Assembly: GCA_964611185.1 (NCBI GenBank)
Contig: CAZSXE010000002.1
Coordinates: 1 to 64,000, forward strand
Direction of reading: 5' to 3'
DNA: 64,000 bases
DNA from: CAAGNP01 sp964611185
Lineage (GTDB): Bacteria; Bacteroidota; Bacteroidia; Bacteroidales; UBA932
Positions within the stretch are counted from its first letter, which is position 1, and each line of letters begins with the position of its first letter. Below the pieces are notes generated by a model that saw only the letters and a program-made list of their open reading frames with translations, searched no databases and had not been told where the DNA came from. Below, piece after piece: positions 52,212 through 61,111 of this stretch. The translations under genes and the position numbers were made by a program.

Positions 52212-53456
52212 ATGAAAGAATCAATTGTAATACTGACAGGCGGAGGTCCCGCGCCCGGTATTAACACTGTAGTAGGGACCATAGCAAAAACCTTTATTTC
52301 AAAAGGTTACAGAGTAATTGGACTGCACGGAGGGTATAAAGCGATCTTTTCGCCCGAACCTTCGCATATCGATATAGATTTTTTTCTTGCAGACTCCATT
52401 TTCAACAGAGGCGGTTCATATCTTATGATGAGCCGATACAAACCCACACAGGAGGACTTTGATAAAAATTTCAACAAACATTTTTTTGAATTGAATAATG
52501 TCAAACTCTTAGTAACCATCGGTGGAGACGATACTGCTTCTACAGCCAACAGGATTGCTAAATTTTTGAAAAGTAAAGATTATCATATTCAGAACATACA
52601 TGTCCCCAAGACCATCGATAATGACCTTCCATTACCTGACAGCCAGCCTACATTCGGGTATCAGTCAGCAAAATCTGAAGGGACCAGAGTTGCCACTATC
52701 GTGTATGAAGATGCCCGAACCAGCGGTACATGGTATCTTGTTTCGGCTATGGGGCGCACTGCCGGACACCTTGCACTTGGTATTGCAGCCTCCTGCCACT
52801 ATCCTATGTGTGTAATCCCTGAAATGTTCAATCATACTCAGGCAACAATAGAAAAAATTGTAAATATTGCTATCTCTTCCATAATAAAGAGAAAAATACT
52901 TGGTATCTCTTACGGAGGAGTTATGATTTCTGAAGGGGTATTTCATCTACTTACAGATGAGGATCTTAAAAATTGCGGAGTGGTATTCTCTTTCGATGCA
53001 CACGGACATCCTGAGCTTGGAAAAGTTTCCAAAGCACAAGTATTTAACACCATACTTGAAAAGAAACTCAGCGAGCTTAACATCTCTGTTAAAACTCGTC
53101 CTGTGGAGATAGGATACGATGTTAGATGTCAGACTCCTGTATCGTTTGATCTGACTTATTGTTCTCAGCTTGCATTCGGAGTATGGAAGTTATTCTCAAA
53201 AGGGGAGACAGGATGTATGGTCTATATCAGCTCCAAGGGGATAGCGGAACCTCTCTATTTATCAGACCTTCAAGATCCCGTAACAGGCAAGATTCCTCCC
53301 AGACTTGTAAATGTAGATCGCGAAAAAGTACAAAATGTAATTAAGTATGAGCTTCATTATATCAGACCGTCTGATTATGATGCTGCACGCAGATATTTGA
53401 GCAATCCGGAACAATTTGACTTCTATAAAATCCTTAACTGGAAATACGAAGAGTAA
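52212..53456 (+). CDS. pfp: 6-Phosphofructokinase, probably pyrophosphate-dependent
   Basis: 414 aa. Phosphofructokinase family motifs are ILTGGGPAPGINTVV, TIGGDDTAST and PKTIDNDLPLP. Two residues decide the phosphoryl donor: an Asp after GGD (Asp107, Gly in ATP enzymes) and Lys133 in PKTIDND (Gly in ATP enzymes). Both are the PPi type, so the enzyme likely phosphorylates fructose 6-phosphate with pyrophosphate, reversibly, and saves ATP. The GH13 gene follows after nine bases. Confidence 0.88.
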   Translation: MKESIVILTGGGPAPGINTVVGTIAKTFISKGYRVIGLHGGYKAIFSPEPSHIDIDFFLADSIFNRGGSYLMMSRYKPTQEDFDKNFNKHFFELNNVKLLVTIGGDDTASTANRIAKFLKSKDYHIQNIHVPKTIDNDLPLPDSQPTFGYQSAKSEGTRVATIVYEDARTSGTWYLVSAMGRTAGHLALGIAASCHYPMCVIPEMFNHTQATIEKIVNIAISSIIKRKILGISYGGVMISEGVFHLLTDEDLKNCGVVFSFDAHGHPELGKVSKAQVFNTILEKKLSELNISVKTRPVEIGYDVRCQTPVSFDLTYCSQLAFGVWKLFSKGETGCMVYISSKGIAEPLYLSDLQDPVTGKIPPRLVNVDREKVQNVIKYELHYIRPSDYDAARRYLSNPEQFDFYKILNWKYEE

Positions 53457-53465
53457 AAGATAATA

Positions 53466-54896
53466 ATGGAGGAAAAGTTCATCATTTATCAACTTCTTCC
53501 GAGATTATTCGGAAATAGCAATGAACACTGTGTTCCCGATGGTTCCCTTAGTCAAAACGGAAGCGGCAAATTCTCAGATATTTCCGACAGTGTCCTTGAT
53601 GAACTCAAAAAAACATTATCACTCAAGTATATTTGGTACACAGGGATAATCCGACATGCCACACAAGGTGATGAGTCTGTAAAAGGTAAAGCAGGTTCTC
53701 CCTACGCCATTAAGGATTATTACGATGTCAATCCTTACCTTGCAGACAATCCTGAGAAAAGGATGGATGAATTTAAAGCACTCCTTGACCGAACTCACGA
53801 AAACGGCCTCGGAGTGCTTATTGATTTTGTGCCTAATCATGTTTCGCGCTCGTATAACTCTAAAAATCATCCTTTTACAGATCTAAATTATTATCCGGGA
53901 AAAATACATGACACAGACTGGAGCGATACTGTAAAAATAAATTATGCCTCCGATGACACATGGCAGAAAATGAAGAACATCCTTCTTTTTTGGGCATCAA
54001 TGGGGGTTGACGGATTTCGATGCGATATGGTAGAACTTGTCCCCACTTCATTCTGGTCGTGGTGCATACCTGAGATAAAAACTGCTTATCCCAATATTAT
54101 TTTCATAGCTGAAATATATCAAACAAATAATTATCATACATTTATTGATGTATGTCACTTTGATTATTTATATGATAAATCCGGTTTTTACGATCATCTT
54201 CGTTCCATATACTGTGGAGGGGGCAGTGCCGCTTCCCTTACCCATGTATGGCAATCTTTAGGTGAGTTGCAGCCCAAAATGTTGAATTTCCTTGAAAATC
54301 ACGATGAACAGCGTATTGCTTCCGATTTTTATACCGCCTCTCCCTTCAAATCACTATCTGCCCTGAATGTGTCGCTATTTTTTAATACAGCACCATTTAT
54401 GATCTATTTCGGACAGGAATTTTCAGAGAGAGGGATGGATCAAGAGGGGTTCAGCACCATAGACGGAAGGACCTCGATATATGATTTTTGGAGCGTGTCT
54501 TCTATAAGACGATGGCTAAAAGGGGTCAAAATAGGCGACCCTGATAAATATCTTTCCACAGAAGAAATTGCATTCCACAACTCTTTTTCCGATATGATGC
54601 GAAGTGCAGTCTCCATTGAAGCCATAAGAAAAGGGAAAACTTATGATCTCGAATATGTTAACTTACATTCCACTTTCTTTGACCCTGAAAAACATTTTGC
54701 ATTTCTGCGATATTTCGATGGAGAACTATTTCTGAGTGTCTCCAATTTTTCCGATAATGATTCAACTATTAAAGTGACAATTCCCAAGGAGGCATTCGAC
54801 TATTTCGGGATTATCGATGAAGAATATATATCATCACATTCATCTATCGAACTCTTTGTGAGGTCATTTGACGGAATTTTGATTAAGATAAAATAG
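53466..54896 (+). CDS. GH13-family alpha-amylase-like enzyme
   Basis: 476 aa without a signal peptide, so cytoplasmic. The four GH13 regions are present: DFVPNHVSR, GFRCDMVEL (nucleophile Asp), IAEIYQ (acid Glu) and LENHDEQRI. The protein begins with a barrel strand directly and ends in a short beta domain (FDGELFLSVSNFSDND). The specificity (maltodextrin, trehalose or phosphorylase type) cannot be told. Its position after pfp suggests it feeds stored or imported glucans into glycolysis. Confidence 0.88.
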   Translation: MEEKFIIYQLLPRLFGNSNEHCVPDGSLSQNGSGKFSDISDSVLDELKKTLSLKYIWYTGIIRHATQGDESVKGKAGSPYAIKDYYDVNPYLADNPEKRMDEFKALLDRTHENGLGVLIDFVPNHVSRSYNSKNHPFTDLNYYPGKIHDTDWSDTVKINYASDDTWQKMKNILLFWASMGVDGFRCDMVELVPTSFWSWCIPEIKTAYPNIIFIAEIYQTNNYHTFIDVCHFDYLYDKSGFYDHLRSIYCGGGSAASLTHVWQSLGELQPKMLNFLENHDEQRIASDFYTASPFKSLSALNVSLFFNTAPFMIYFGQEFSERGMDQEGFSTIDGRTSIYDFWSVSSIRRWLKGVKIGDPDKYLSTEEIAFHNSFSDMMRSAVSIEAIRKGKTYDLEYVNLHSTFFDPEKHFAFLRYFDGELFLSVSNFSDNDSTIKVTIPKEAFDYFGIIDEEYISSHSSIELFVRSFDGILIKIK

Positions 54897-54905
54897 CCGA
54901 CATTA

Positions 54906-55556
54906 CTATTTGATTATCAGATCTTCAATATCCACTTTCGGAACAAAGTGAATCCCTTTTTCTCTGAAATAATCGTGATTATCTCCCTCCTTTATGGATA
55001 AAAGCTGTATTTTTTCTATCCCTTTTCCATATCCTATTATCAGTACCGGCTCGATTTTAAGATCAAACTCCCTTATAATCTCTTCCTTGTTGAATGCACC
55101 TATACAGATGCCTCTCAGCCCCATTTCCACACATTTCAGAAGCATGCTTTGAGCAGAGATGCCCAAGTCTATATCTACCCATTTTGTCTCTTGAATGGTG
55201 GAACAAATAATAATAAAAGCTTCCGGTGCAGTCCCAACAAAAGGGAGATGCAATTGGGGCAAAGCCCCTGCAAATTTAATGTTCTTAATCACTTTTTCCG
55301 CTCCTGTATCTTTAGTGACTATTTTAAATCTAAGTGCCTGCTGATTCTTGGCGGAGGGTATTTTATTGTTTACACTTACTATATCGAGCAGCTCTTTTTC
55401 AGAAACGATATAATTCTGATCATATCCTCTGAAACTTCTGTTTTTCAAGAGAAGAGAGTTAAGACTGAGTGCCACTTTGCCTTTTATTTTTTTGGATTTT
55501 TCTTTTTTTTCGGAAAATACCTCATCGTACCTTTTTTCAAGATAATTGTCTGCCAT
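54906..55556 (-). CDS. Nitroreductase-family flavoprotein
   Basis: 216 aa FMN-dependent oxidoreductase of the nitroreductase family. The N-terminal SFRGYDQNYIVSEKELLDIVSVNNKIPSAKNQQ pattern (shown here in part only) and the GISAQSMLLKCVEMGLRGICIGAFN helix are typical; FMN binds at the dimer interface. The first ~25 residues are Lys/Glu-rich and unusual. The natural substrate is unknown. It converges on the GH13 gene with a nine-base gap. Confidence 0.85.
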   Translation of the reverse strand: MADNYLEKRYDEVFSEKKEKSKKIKGKVALSLNSLLLKNRSFRGYDQNYIVSEKELLDIVSVNNKIPSAKNQQALRFKIVTKDTGAEKVIKNIKFAGALPQLHLPFVGTAPEAFIIICSTIQETKWVDIDLGISAQSMLLKCVEMGLRGICIGAFNKEEIIREFDLKIEPVLIIGYGKGIEKIQLLSIKEGDNHDYFREKGIHFVPKVDIEDLIIK

Positions 55557-55575
55557 AATTTTGAAATTAGTAGTG

Positions 55576-55583
55576 CAAATCTA
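55576..55583 (-). promoter_or_regulatory. Candidate -7 element for the nitroreductase gene
   Basis: TAGATTTG on the minus strand fits TAnnTTTG and lies 20 bases before the ATG at 55556. No clear -33 element. Confidence 0.38.
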
Positions 55584-55637
55584 CTCTTTTTTTATAGCGA
55601 ACTAAAATATTTCTTTATTTTAAAAAAAATGACGAAT

Positions 55638-55668
55638 TTTGGCACGAATATTATTGTATATACAATTT
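55638..55668 (+). promoter_or_regulatory. Promoter and palindromic operator upstream of the binding protein
   Basis: TTTG at 55638-55641 and TACAATTT at 55661-55668 (one or two mismatches to TAnnTTTG) are 19 bases apart. A perfect 12-base palindrome, TTGTATATACAA (55654-55665), overlaps the start of the -7 element and sits 17 bases before the ATG. Its place is that of a repressor site for the binding-protein/lysO pair. Confidence 0.45.
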
Positions 55669-55681
55669 CAAACAGAAATAG

Positions 55682-56458
55682 ATGAACCGTTTATTTAAAT
55701 TAATTTTTACTTTCTCACTGCTTATTTTTGCAGTATTCATAACATCTTCCTGTAATAAAGACAAGGAAAATAATTTTTACATAGCCTGCGAAAAAGCTGC
55801 CGAGCCATTTGCATATTATGACAAAAATGGTGATTTGACCGGCTTCGAGATAGAGTTGATCAAAGCCATCGCCCTCGATCAGGATATCAAAATCAAATTA
55901 CAACCGCTTGATTTTAACAGAATAATGTTTCGTTTCACTAAAAATAATCCGAGAATAGACGGAGCCATCTCCCTTATTACATGGACTTATGCTCGTGGTG
56001 AAAACATCAGTTTTTCTCATCCTTATTTCAATTCCGGTATGGCTATCGCCGTCAAAAAAGGAAGAGATGACATTCACACATTAGATGATTTGAAAGGGAA
56101 AACAGTAGCCATGAAGGAGGGGACATTAATCAATGATTATGCCGAGATGATAAAAGACTCAATCTCATTTACAGTTACCCCTTTTCTTCTTCTCGATGAT
56201 GCTTTCACTGCTTTGCTCAATGGAGAAGCAGATGCAGTATTGGAAGAGTATCCGTTGATTGATTATAGGGTAAAAAAAGGGATGAATATAGATGTGGCAT
56301 ATATATCGGAACAGAATCAAATGTTCAGTTTAGCTGTGAAAAACGGAAAAAGTAAAAATTTGATTCGTCATTTTAACGAAGGGCTTCTTAACCTTCAGGA
56401 AAATGGTACTTATGAATCCATTTATAATAAATACTTCACTCTTATAAACAATGAATAG
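55682..56458 (+). CDS. Amino-acid-type substrate-binding lipoprotein (SBP family 3)
   Basis: 258 aa periplasmic-binding fold of the polar-amino-acid family: EPFAYYDKNGDLTGFEIELIKAIA, DGAISLITWTYARGENISFSHPYF-type block, and LKGKTVAMKEGT. The signal ends at ITSSC (Cys24), so it is a lipoprotein. Family members bind Arg, Lys, His, Gln and similar. No ABC permease or ATPase gene lies near; instead the lysine exporter LysO follows after two bases. It could serve a distant permease, or act as a sensor. Confidence 0.88.
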   Translation: MNRLFKLIFTFSLLIFAVFITSSCNKDKENNFYIACEKAAEPFAYYDKNGDLTGFEIELIKAIALDQDIKIKLQPLDFNRIMFRFTKNNPRIDGAISLITWTYARGENISFSHPYFNSGMAIAVKKGRDDIHTLDDLKGKTVAMKEGTLINDYAEMIKDSISFTVTPFLLLDDAFTALLNGEADAVLEEYPLIDYRVKKGMNIDVAYISEQNQMFSLAVKNGKSKNLIRHFNEGLLNLQENGTYESIYNKYFTLINNE

Positions 56459-56460
56459 TC

Positions 56461-57381
56461 ATGCTTTCGATTATTATTTGCATGGCTGTGGGTATCTGCA
56501 TCGGCTATTTTGCCCGCAGATGGAGTCTCGGATGGATTGACAAGGTAATTATCATAGTTATTTGGATGTTGCTTTTCTTACTCGGAATAGAAGTAGGAGG
56601 GGACAATCAAGTACTTGAATCTCTTCCCACTTTGGGTTTATCTGCTTTTATCTTAGCTTCTGTCGCCCTATTGGGTAGTGTCATAGCTGCATTTCTATTA
56701 TCAAAATGGATAGGATTAAAAAAAGATAATAAATCTGAAGAAAACAATGACAAGACCGGTTCTCATAAAAAATCTCACCCGCTAAAAGGGAGCTTGATAA
56801 TTCTTGCATTTTTCATTGCAGGAATCATTCTCGGTGTTTCCGGATTGATCAAGGAGATGCAATGGCTTACTAAAGTGAGTTTTTATACCCTATCTGTTCT
56901 TATTCTTTTTGTGGGATTAAGCATTGGTCACAACAAGAGTGTGTTCCAAAATCTTAAAAGCCAAGACTGGAGGATTTTACTTCTTCCTCTCTTTACCATA
57001 GTGGGAACACTATCTGCTTGTGCCTTATTATCACTTTTTCCGGGCTTTAAACTTGCAGAATCTCTCGCTATCGGTTCCGGACAGGCATATTATTCTCTTT
57101 CAAGTATTATTATTACTCAAAGCCTCGGAATAAAAGCAGGTACCATTGCCCTTCTTTCAAACATTATAAGGGAATTGATAGCACTACTTGCCGCACCGCT
57201 AATTTATAAATTTTTTGGTCCGCTTGCCCCAATTGCTGCCGGAGGAGCTACTACTGCTGATACTACTCTACCTATAATAAGACAGATATGCGGAGATAAA
57301 CTCTCAGTCATATCTGTCTATCACGGTTTTCTCGTTGACTTCTCAGTCCCTTTTTTAGTAACCCTCTTTTGTTCCCTTTGA
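56461..57381 (+). CDS. lysO: LysO-family lysine exporter
   Basis: 306 aa membrane protein with about eight hydrophobic segments and the DUF340/LysO pattern (GIEVGGDNQVL near residue 42, GSGQAYYSLSSIIITQSLG, GGATTADTTLPIIRQICGD). E. coli LysO (YbjE) exports L-lysine and thialysine. In a lysine fermenter an exporter may protect from excess lysine or run in exchange. It is co-transcribed with the binding lipoprotein and overlaps the convergent cydB gene by 27 bases. Confidence 0.88.
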   Translation: MLSIIICMAVGICIGYFARRWSLGWIDKVIIIVIWMLLFLLGIEVGGDNQVLESLPTLGLSAFILASVALLGSVIAAFLLSKWIGLKKDNKSEENNDKTGSHKKSHPLKGSLIILAFFIAGIILGVSGLIKEMQWLTKVSFYTLSVLILFVGLSIGHNKSVFQNLKSQDWRILLLPLFTIVGTLSACALLSLFPGFKLAESLAIGSGQAYYSLSSIIITQSLGIKAGTIALLSNIIRELIALLAAPLIYKFFGPLAPIAAGGATTADTTLPIIRQICGDKLSVISVYHGFLVDFSVPFLVTLFCSL

Positions 57382-58488
57382 TTTATTTTTCTTATCCAGG
57401 GCCTTCCATCCCATCCATACCAACGCTGCCATAAATGGGATTAGAATGGATACATAACTCATGGTCTTTAGGGTAAACATACTCGAAGAACTGTTGGCAA
57501 TGGTAAGCGAACTTTGGATATCGACTAAGGAGTGATAATAAGAGGTATTGTTCCACCCTGCAATCAGAAGAAGTGCAAGTACAGTAAGGATAGTTCCTCC
57601 CCCTGTAAACCATATCCCTTTTCTCCATTTAGAGCAAATAAGAGTCCCAAAAATTCCGAACAGAACCCCCAATATACCCACAATCATCGTAATCATCACA
57701 GCAGGCATATCGATAAGATTATGAAGATACTTATACTCTTCAGCATATATTTTTCCATTATCCAAAAAAGTATAACCCTCTTGGAGAAGAAGCCTTACGA
57801 GAAATGCCAAAAATACCACTAAAAAGATAACACTCTCTACCGCAATAATCTTTCTGCTCCTATTTCTGATATGTTCGTCATCGATATTATTTATGAAGTA
57901 CAGAGCTGCAACTATCCTTGCGAGGAGAAACACGCTCAGACCCAATAGAACATTCCATATTACTCCGGCTGCCTCAAGCCCGTGCCATGGATTTGCCCAC
58001 GAAGAGACCACAGGCATCAATGTCGAAGTTAAATTATTTTTATTAACAATAAATTCTGCACCGTTAAAAAATGTACCCACTGCCGTACCTATCAGAATGG
58101 GACCAAGTATCCCATTGATTATCAAAAATATACGATAGGTGCCAGTCCCCAGAATATTGCCTTTGTACCGCTGATATTCATAAGAAACTGCCTGAAGTAC
58201 AAAGCATAGGAGGATGATAATCCAAACCCAATATGCACCACCGAAACTTGTGGAGTAGAATAGGGGGAAAGAGGCGAAAAATGCGCCTCCGAAAGTGACA
58301 AGAGTGGTAAATGTCAATTCCCATTTCTTTCCGAGAGAATCAAGCAACATAAGCTTATATTTTTCCTCTTTGCCGAAGCAGTACAACATCGATTGTCCCC
58401 CCTGAACAAAGAGAAGAAAAACGAGTAATGCGCCGAGAAGTGATATGATAAACCACCAATAATGTTGAAGAATACTATATGTTTCCAT
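57355..58488 (-). CDS. cydB: Cytochrome bd quinol oxidase, subunit II
   Basis: 377 aa with eight to nine membrane helices (LLGALLVFLLFVQGGQSMLY, ILGPILIGTAVGTFFNGAEFIV, WANPWHGLEA). With CydA it reduces O2 to water using quinol, with high oxygen affinity. In anaerobic Bacteroidetes it allows growth at very low oxygen. It begins 24 bases after cydA. Confidence 0.96.
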   Translation of the reverse strand: METYSILQHYWWFIISLLGALLVFLLFVQGGQSMLYCFGKEEKYKLMLLDSLGKKWELTFTTLVTFGGAFFASFPLFYSTSFGGAYWVWIIILLCFVLQAVSYEYQRYKGNILGTGTYRIFLIINGILGPILIGTAVGTFFNGAEFIVNKNNLTSTLMPVVSSWANPWHGLEAAGVIWNVLLGLSVFLLARIVAALYFINNIDDEHIRNRSRKIIAVESVIFLVVFLAFLVRLLLQEGYTFLDNGKIYAEEYKYLHNLIDMPAVMITMIVGILGVLFGIFGTLICSKWRKGIWFTGGGTILTVLALLLIAGWNNTSYYHSLVDIQSSLTIANSSSSMFTLKTMSYVSILIPFMAALVWMGWKALDKKNKSKGTKEGY

Positions 58489-58512
58489 TATTTTACAATT
58501 ATGAGTAATAAA

Positions 58513-60108
58513 TTATTTAACAATATCTTCCGGACCCTTTTTGATAGCTCTGATCATAATACTGAGCTCTGCAATGAGCAGGATAGAGAACAGAACGGCA
58601 AATATGATAAAAGTCGTCTGTACAGAAGAAGTGGCAAGCCTTGATATTCCGGCATTGACCGGAAGAATATCTTGAATAGCCCAAGGCTGTCTTCCCACCT
58701 CTGCCACAATCCAACCGGTTTGAGAAGCAATATAGGCCAATGGAATAGTAATAATCCCGATCCACTGAAGAATCTTATACTTGCTCAGCAGCTTCTTTCT
58801 CGAAAGGATAAAGTAAGCAATGAAAAATACTATGAAATATACACCGAGAACTACCATTATCCTAAAGGAATAAAAAGTTAATCCCACAGGTGGAATCAGA
58901 TCCTCTGGTTTATCAAGATAGCCATACCCGAAATATTGGAAATTTTCATCAAGCACCTCTTTATTCATCTCCATCATTTCAGGATTCTGAGCCTCTTTAG
59001 CTGCACGATACTCAGCAAGAGCATTTATTGCTATTTTACCCCTTTCTATCTTTTCAGTAGCAGATAACGCCAATATTTCATCATCATCGCCTTCATTTTC
59101 AATAGGATACCCCCCCTCAAGCAACTCCTTAACCCCCGGTACGAATCCGTCAAATTCTCTTGTTGCAAGCAAAGAAAGCATCTTTGGAAATTTTATCTCC
59201 ATCAGAATAGGTTTCTCATCATTTACTTGCTCTCCCGAAACTTCAAACCCATTGAACTTGGGGTTTATAAATCCTACCGCTACCAATCCTTCCCCTTTTC
59301 CCCCTTCGTACAGCCCCTCCATGGCAGCAAGTTTCATAGGTTGCTTCTCAGATACAAGATACGCAGATTTATCGCCCGTAAGGGCAATGAGAACGGAGGC
59401 TGCAAATCCGAATATTGCGGCTACTTTTATACTCTCCATTGCAAATCTACTCTCTCTCTTTTTCAAGAAAAACCAAGAGCTGATACCCACCACAAAAGCA
59501 CTTCCCACTATCCATCCCGAAAGGACACTATGGAAAAATTTGTTAATTGCCACAGGAGAGAGGGCCACTGCCCAAAAGTCGTTCATCTCATTGCGGACTG
59601 TATCTGGGTTGAAATTCATTCCAGAAGGGTACTGCATCCAGGAATTGGCGACAAGTATCCAATAGGCCGAAACAGTGGCTCCGAAAATAGTGAGCCAAGT
59701 AGCAGCAAGATGGAATTTTTTACCCACTTTTTCCCATCCGAAATACATAATGGCAATAAAAATAGCCTCCATAAAGAAAGCGAAGATTCCCTCTATTGCC
59801 AGAGGCGCACCGAAAATATCCCCTACGAACCAGCTGTAATTGGACCAGTTGGTCCCAAATTGAAATTCGAGGATGAGTCCTGTGGCTACGCCAATAGCAA
59901 AGTTTATCCCAAATATTTTCATCCAGAATTTCGCGGTTCTCTTCCAGAAATCATCATTTGTGATGACATATTTGGTTTCAAAAATGGCTTGAATGATACC
60001 AAGTCCCAGAGTAAGAGGGACGAAAAGCCAATGATAGATGGCAGTAAGGGCAAACTGAGCCCTCGACCAGTCAATTAAAGACGAATCAATTCCTTCAATC
60101 ATATTCAA
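58513..60108 (-). CDS. cydA: Cytochrome bd quinol oxidase, subunit I
   Basis: 531 aa. An N-terminal ALTAIYHWLFVPLTLGLG with the haem b595 axial His, GIATGL-type helix, and QTGWIVAEVGRQPW near the C-terminus are CydA hallmarks. The quinol-binding Q-loop lies at roughly residues 250-390 and contains Lys/Glu-rich stretches. It binds the three haems. Preceded by the DUF4492 gene, 13 bases upstream, a pairing common in Bacteroidetes. Confidence 0.97.
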   Translation of the reverse strand: MNMIEGIDSSLIDWSRAQFALTAIYHWLFVPLTLGLGIIQAIFETKYVITNDDFWKRTAKFWMKIFGINFAIGVATGLILEFQFGTNWSNYSWFVGDIFGAPLAIEGIFAFFMEAIFIAIMYFGWEKVGKKFHLAATWLTIFGATVSAYWILVANSWMQYPSGMNFNPDTVRNEMNDFWAVALSPVAINKFFHSVLSGWIVGSAFVVGISSWFFLKKRESRFAMESIKVAAIFGFAASVLIALTGDKSAYLVSEKQPMKLAAMEGLYEGGKGEGLVAVGFINPKFNGFEVSGEQVNDEKPILMEIKFPKMLSLLATREFDGFVPGVKELLEGGYPIENEGDDDEILALSATEKIERGKIAINALAEYRAAKEAQNPEMMEMNKEVLDENFQYFGYGYLDKPEDLIPPVGLTFYSFRIMVVLGVYFIVFFIAYFILSRKKLLSKYKILQWIGIITIPLAYIASQTGWIVAEVGRQPWAIQDILPVNAGISRLATSSVQTTFIIFAVLFSILLIAELSIMIRAIKKGPEDIVK

Positions 60109-60121
60109 ATAATATTTAAAA

Positions 60122-60337
60122 TTAATTATTACCTCTTTCTATAAGCTCCGATGAAACATACTCACTTTTTTCTTGAGAAGAATCATATCTGTTCAGATAC
60201 GGTTTAAAAAAAATCAATCTCAATACTGCAAACATAATTACAAGCTTTATGATAATAATAAGCCATAAAACTCTACCGGTAGTCATCTCCCTGAATCCGG
60301 TATAATAAAAATTGAAAATGGATTTTACAAAATTCAT
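60122..60337 (-). CDS. DUF4492 small membrane protein
   Basis: 71 aa. One membrane helix (residues ~22-45) preceded by FNFYYTGFREMTTGR, the DUF4492 signature. The family nearly always lies directly before cydA in Bacteroidetes and Campylobacterota, so a role in assembling or stabilising cytochrome bd, comparable to CydX, is inferred. The last ~20 residues are polar and likely cytoplasmic. Confidence 0.85.
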   Translation of the reverse strand: MNFVKSIFNFYYTGFREMTTGRVLWLIIIIKLVIMFAVLRLIFFKPYLNRYDSSQEKSEYVSSELIERGNN

Positions 60338-60355
60338 TATTTTCGTAAAATAGTG

Positions 60356-61015
60356 CTAAAATTTTATTAATTCTTCTATCATCCTCTCTGCACCATAAGC
60401 AATATCTGCAATTGTGGAATCGCCATACATATATGAGGGAGTGGTCACCACTTTATTAGAGCGATCCACCAAAGCATCCGAGCGATCGACCGATCTTACT
60501 ATGGCACCATACTTCTTTTCAAGCGCTTCGCACAATGGAGAAGGTGGACCGAGGGTAATCTTTACCCCCTTATGTCCGAGAACTTTAGCTATCATGACAG
60601 GGGATATGCACATAGCACCAATCGGCTTCCCTAAGGTATGAAAAGCGAGGATTATCTTCTCTATTGCAGGCAAAACTGAAAAATCCAAGCCATCGAAAGC
60701 GAAAGTGAATAGATTTTTGGCAGCACCAAAGCCACCCGGTAAAATCAAACCGTCGAAATCATTAACTGATAAATCTTCAATAGGATGAATATCTCCTCTT
60801 GCAATCCTTGCTGCTTCGGTCAAAACATTCCTCTTCTGCTCCGTAGGTTCATTTGTCAAGTGGTTAATAACATCTGCTTGATTAATATTCGGGGCGAAAA
60901 TACGATATACACATCCCGATTTTGAGACAGCCATCATAGAAGCTATTGCCTCCTGAATTTCAGATCCATCTTTAGGGCCGCACCCTGCGAGAATAATCGC
61001 ATAAATTTTCTTCAT
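60356..61015 (-). CDS. elbB: ElbB-like DJ-1/PfpI-family glyoxalase
   Basis: 219 aa from the ATG at 61015. Class I glutamine-amidotransferase-like/DJ-1 fold: GCGPKDGSEI at the start, GGFGAAKNL, and the nucleophile elbow GAMCISP. ElbB of E. coli is a glyoxalase once tied to isoprenoid synthesis. Upstream in-frame ATGs (61027 and 61096) give an N-terminus with no family likeness. It precedes DUF4492 by 18 bases and may be co-transcribed with the cyd genes. Confidence 0.9.
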   Translation of the reverse strand: MKKIYAIILAGCGPKDGSEIQEAIASMMAVSKSGCVYRIFAPNINQADVINHLTNEPTEQKRNVLTEAARIARGDIHPIEDLSVNDFDGLILPGGFGAAKNLFTFAFDGLDFSVLPAIEKIILAFHTLGKPIGAMCISPVMIAKVLGHKGVKITLGPPSPLCEALEKKYGAIVRSVDRSDALVDRSNKVVTTPSYMYGDSTIADIAYGAERMIEELIKF

Positions 61016-61080
61016 AGCGTTTTTCATTTGTTCGTAAAGATATAAAAAATAACGAAAATGTGAAAATATTATATTTTTAG

Positions 61081-61088
61081 TAACTTTG
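61081..61088 (+). promoter_or_regulatory. Candidate -7 element of the M1 aminopeptidase gene
   Basis: TAACTTTG matches TAnnTTTG and lies 24 bases before the ATG at 61112. The -33 position lacks TTTG. Confidence 0.42.
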
Positions 61089-61111
61089 AAACACAAAGAA
61101 TATTATATAAA

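Noticed and set aside
52121..52282. 54-codon extension of ligA
   Set aside because: It crosses the ligA promoter and the start of pfp, and ligase likeness begins at 52120.
59227..60078. 283-codon plus-strand frame opposite cydA
   Set aside because: Basic, low-complexity translation without domain; cydA on the other strand is unambiguous.
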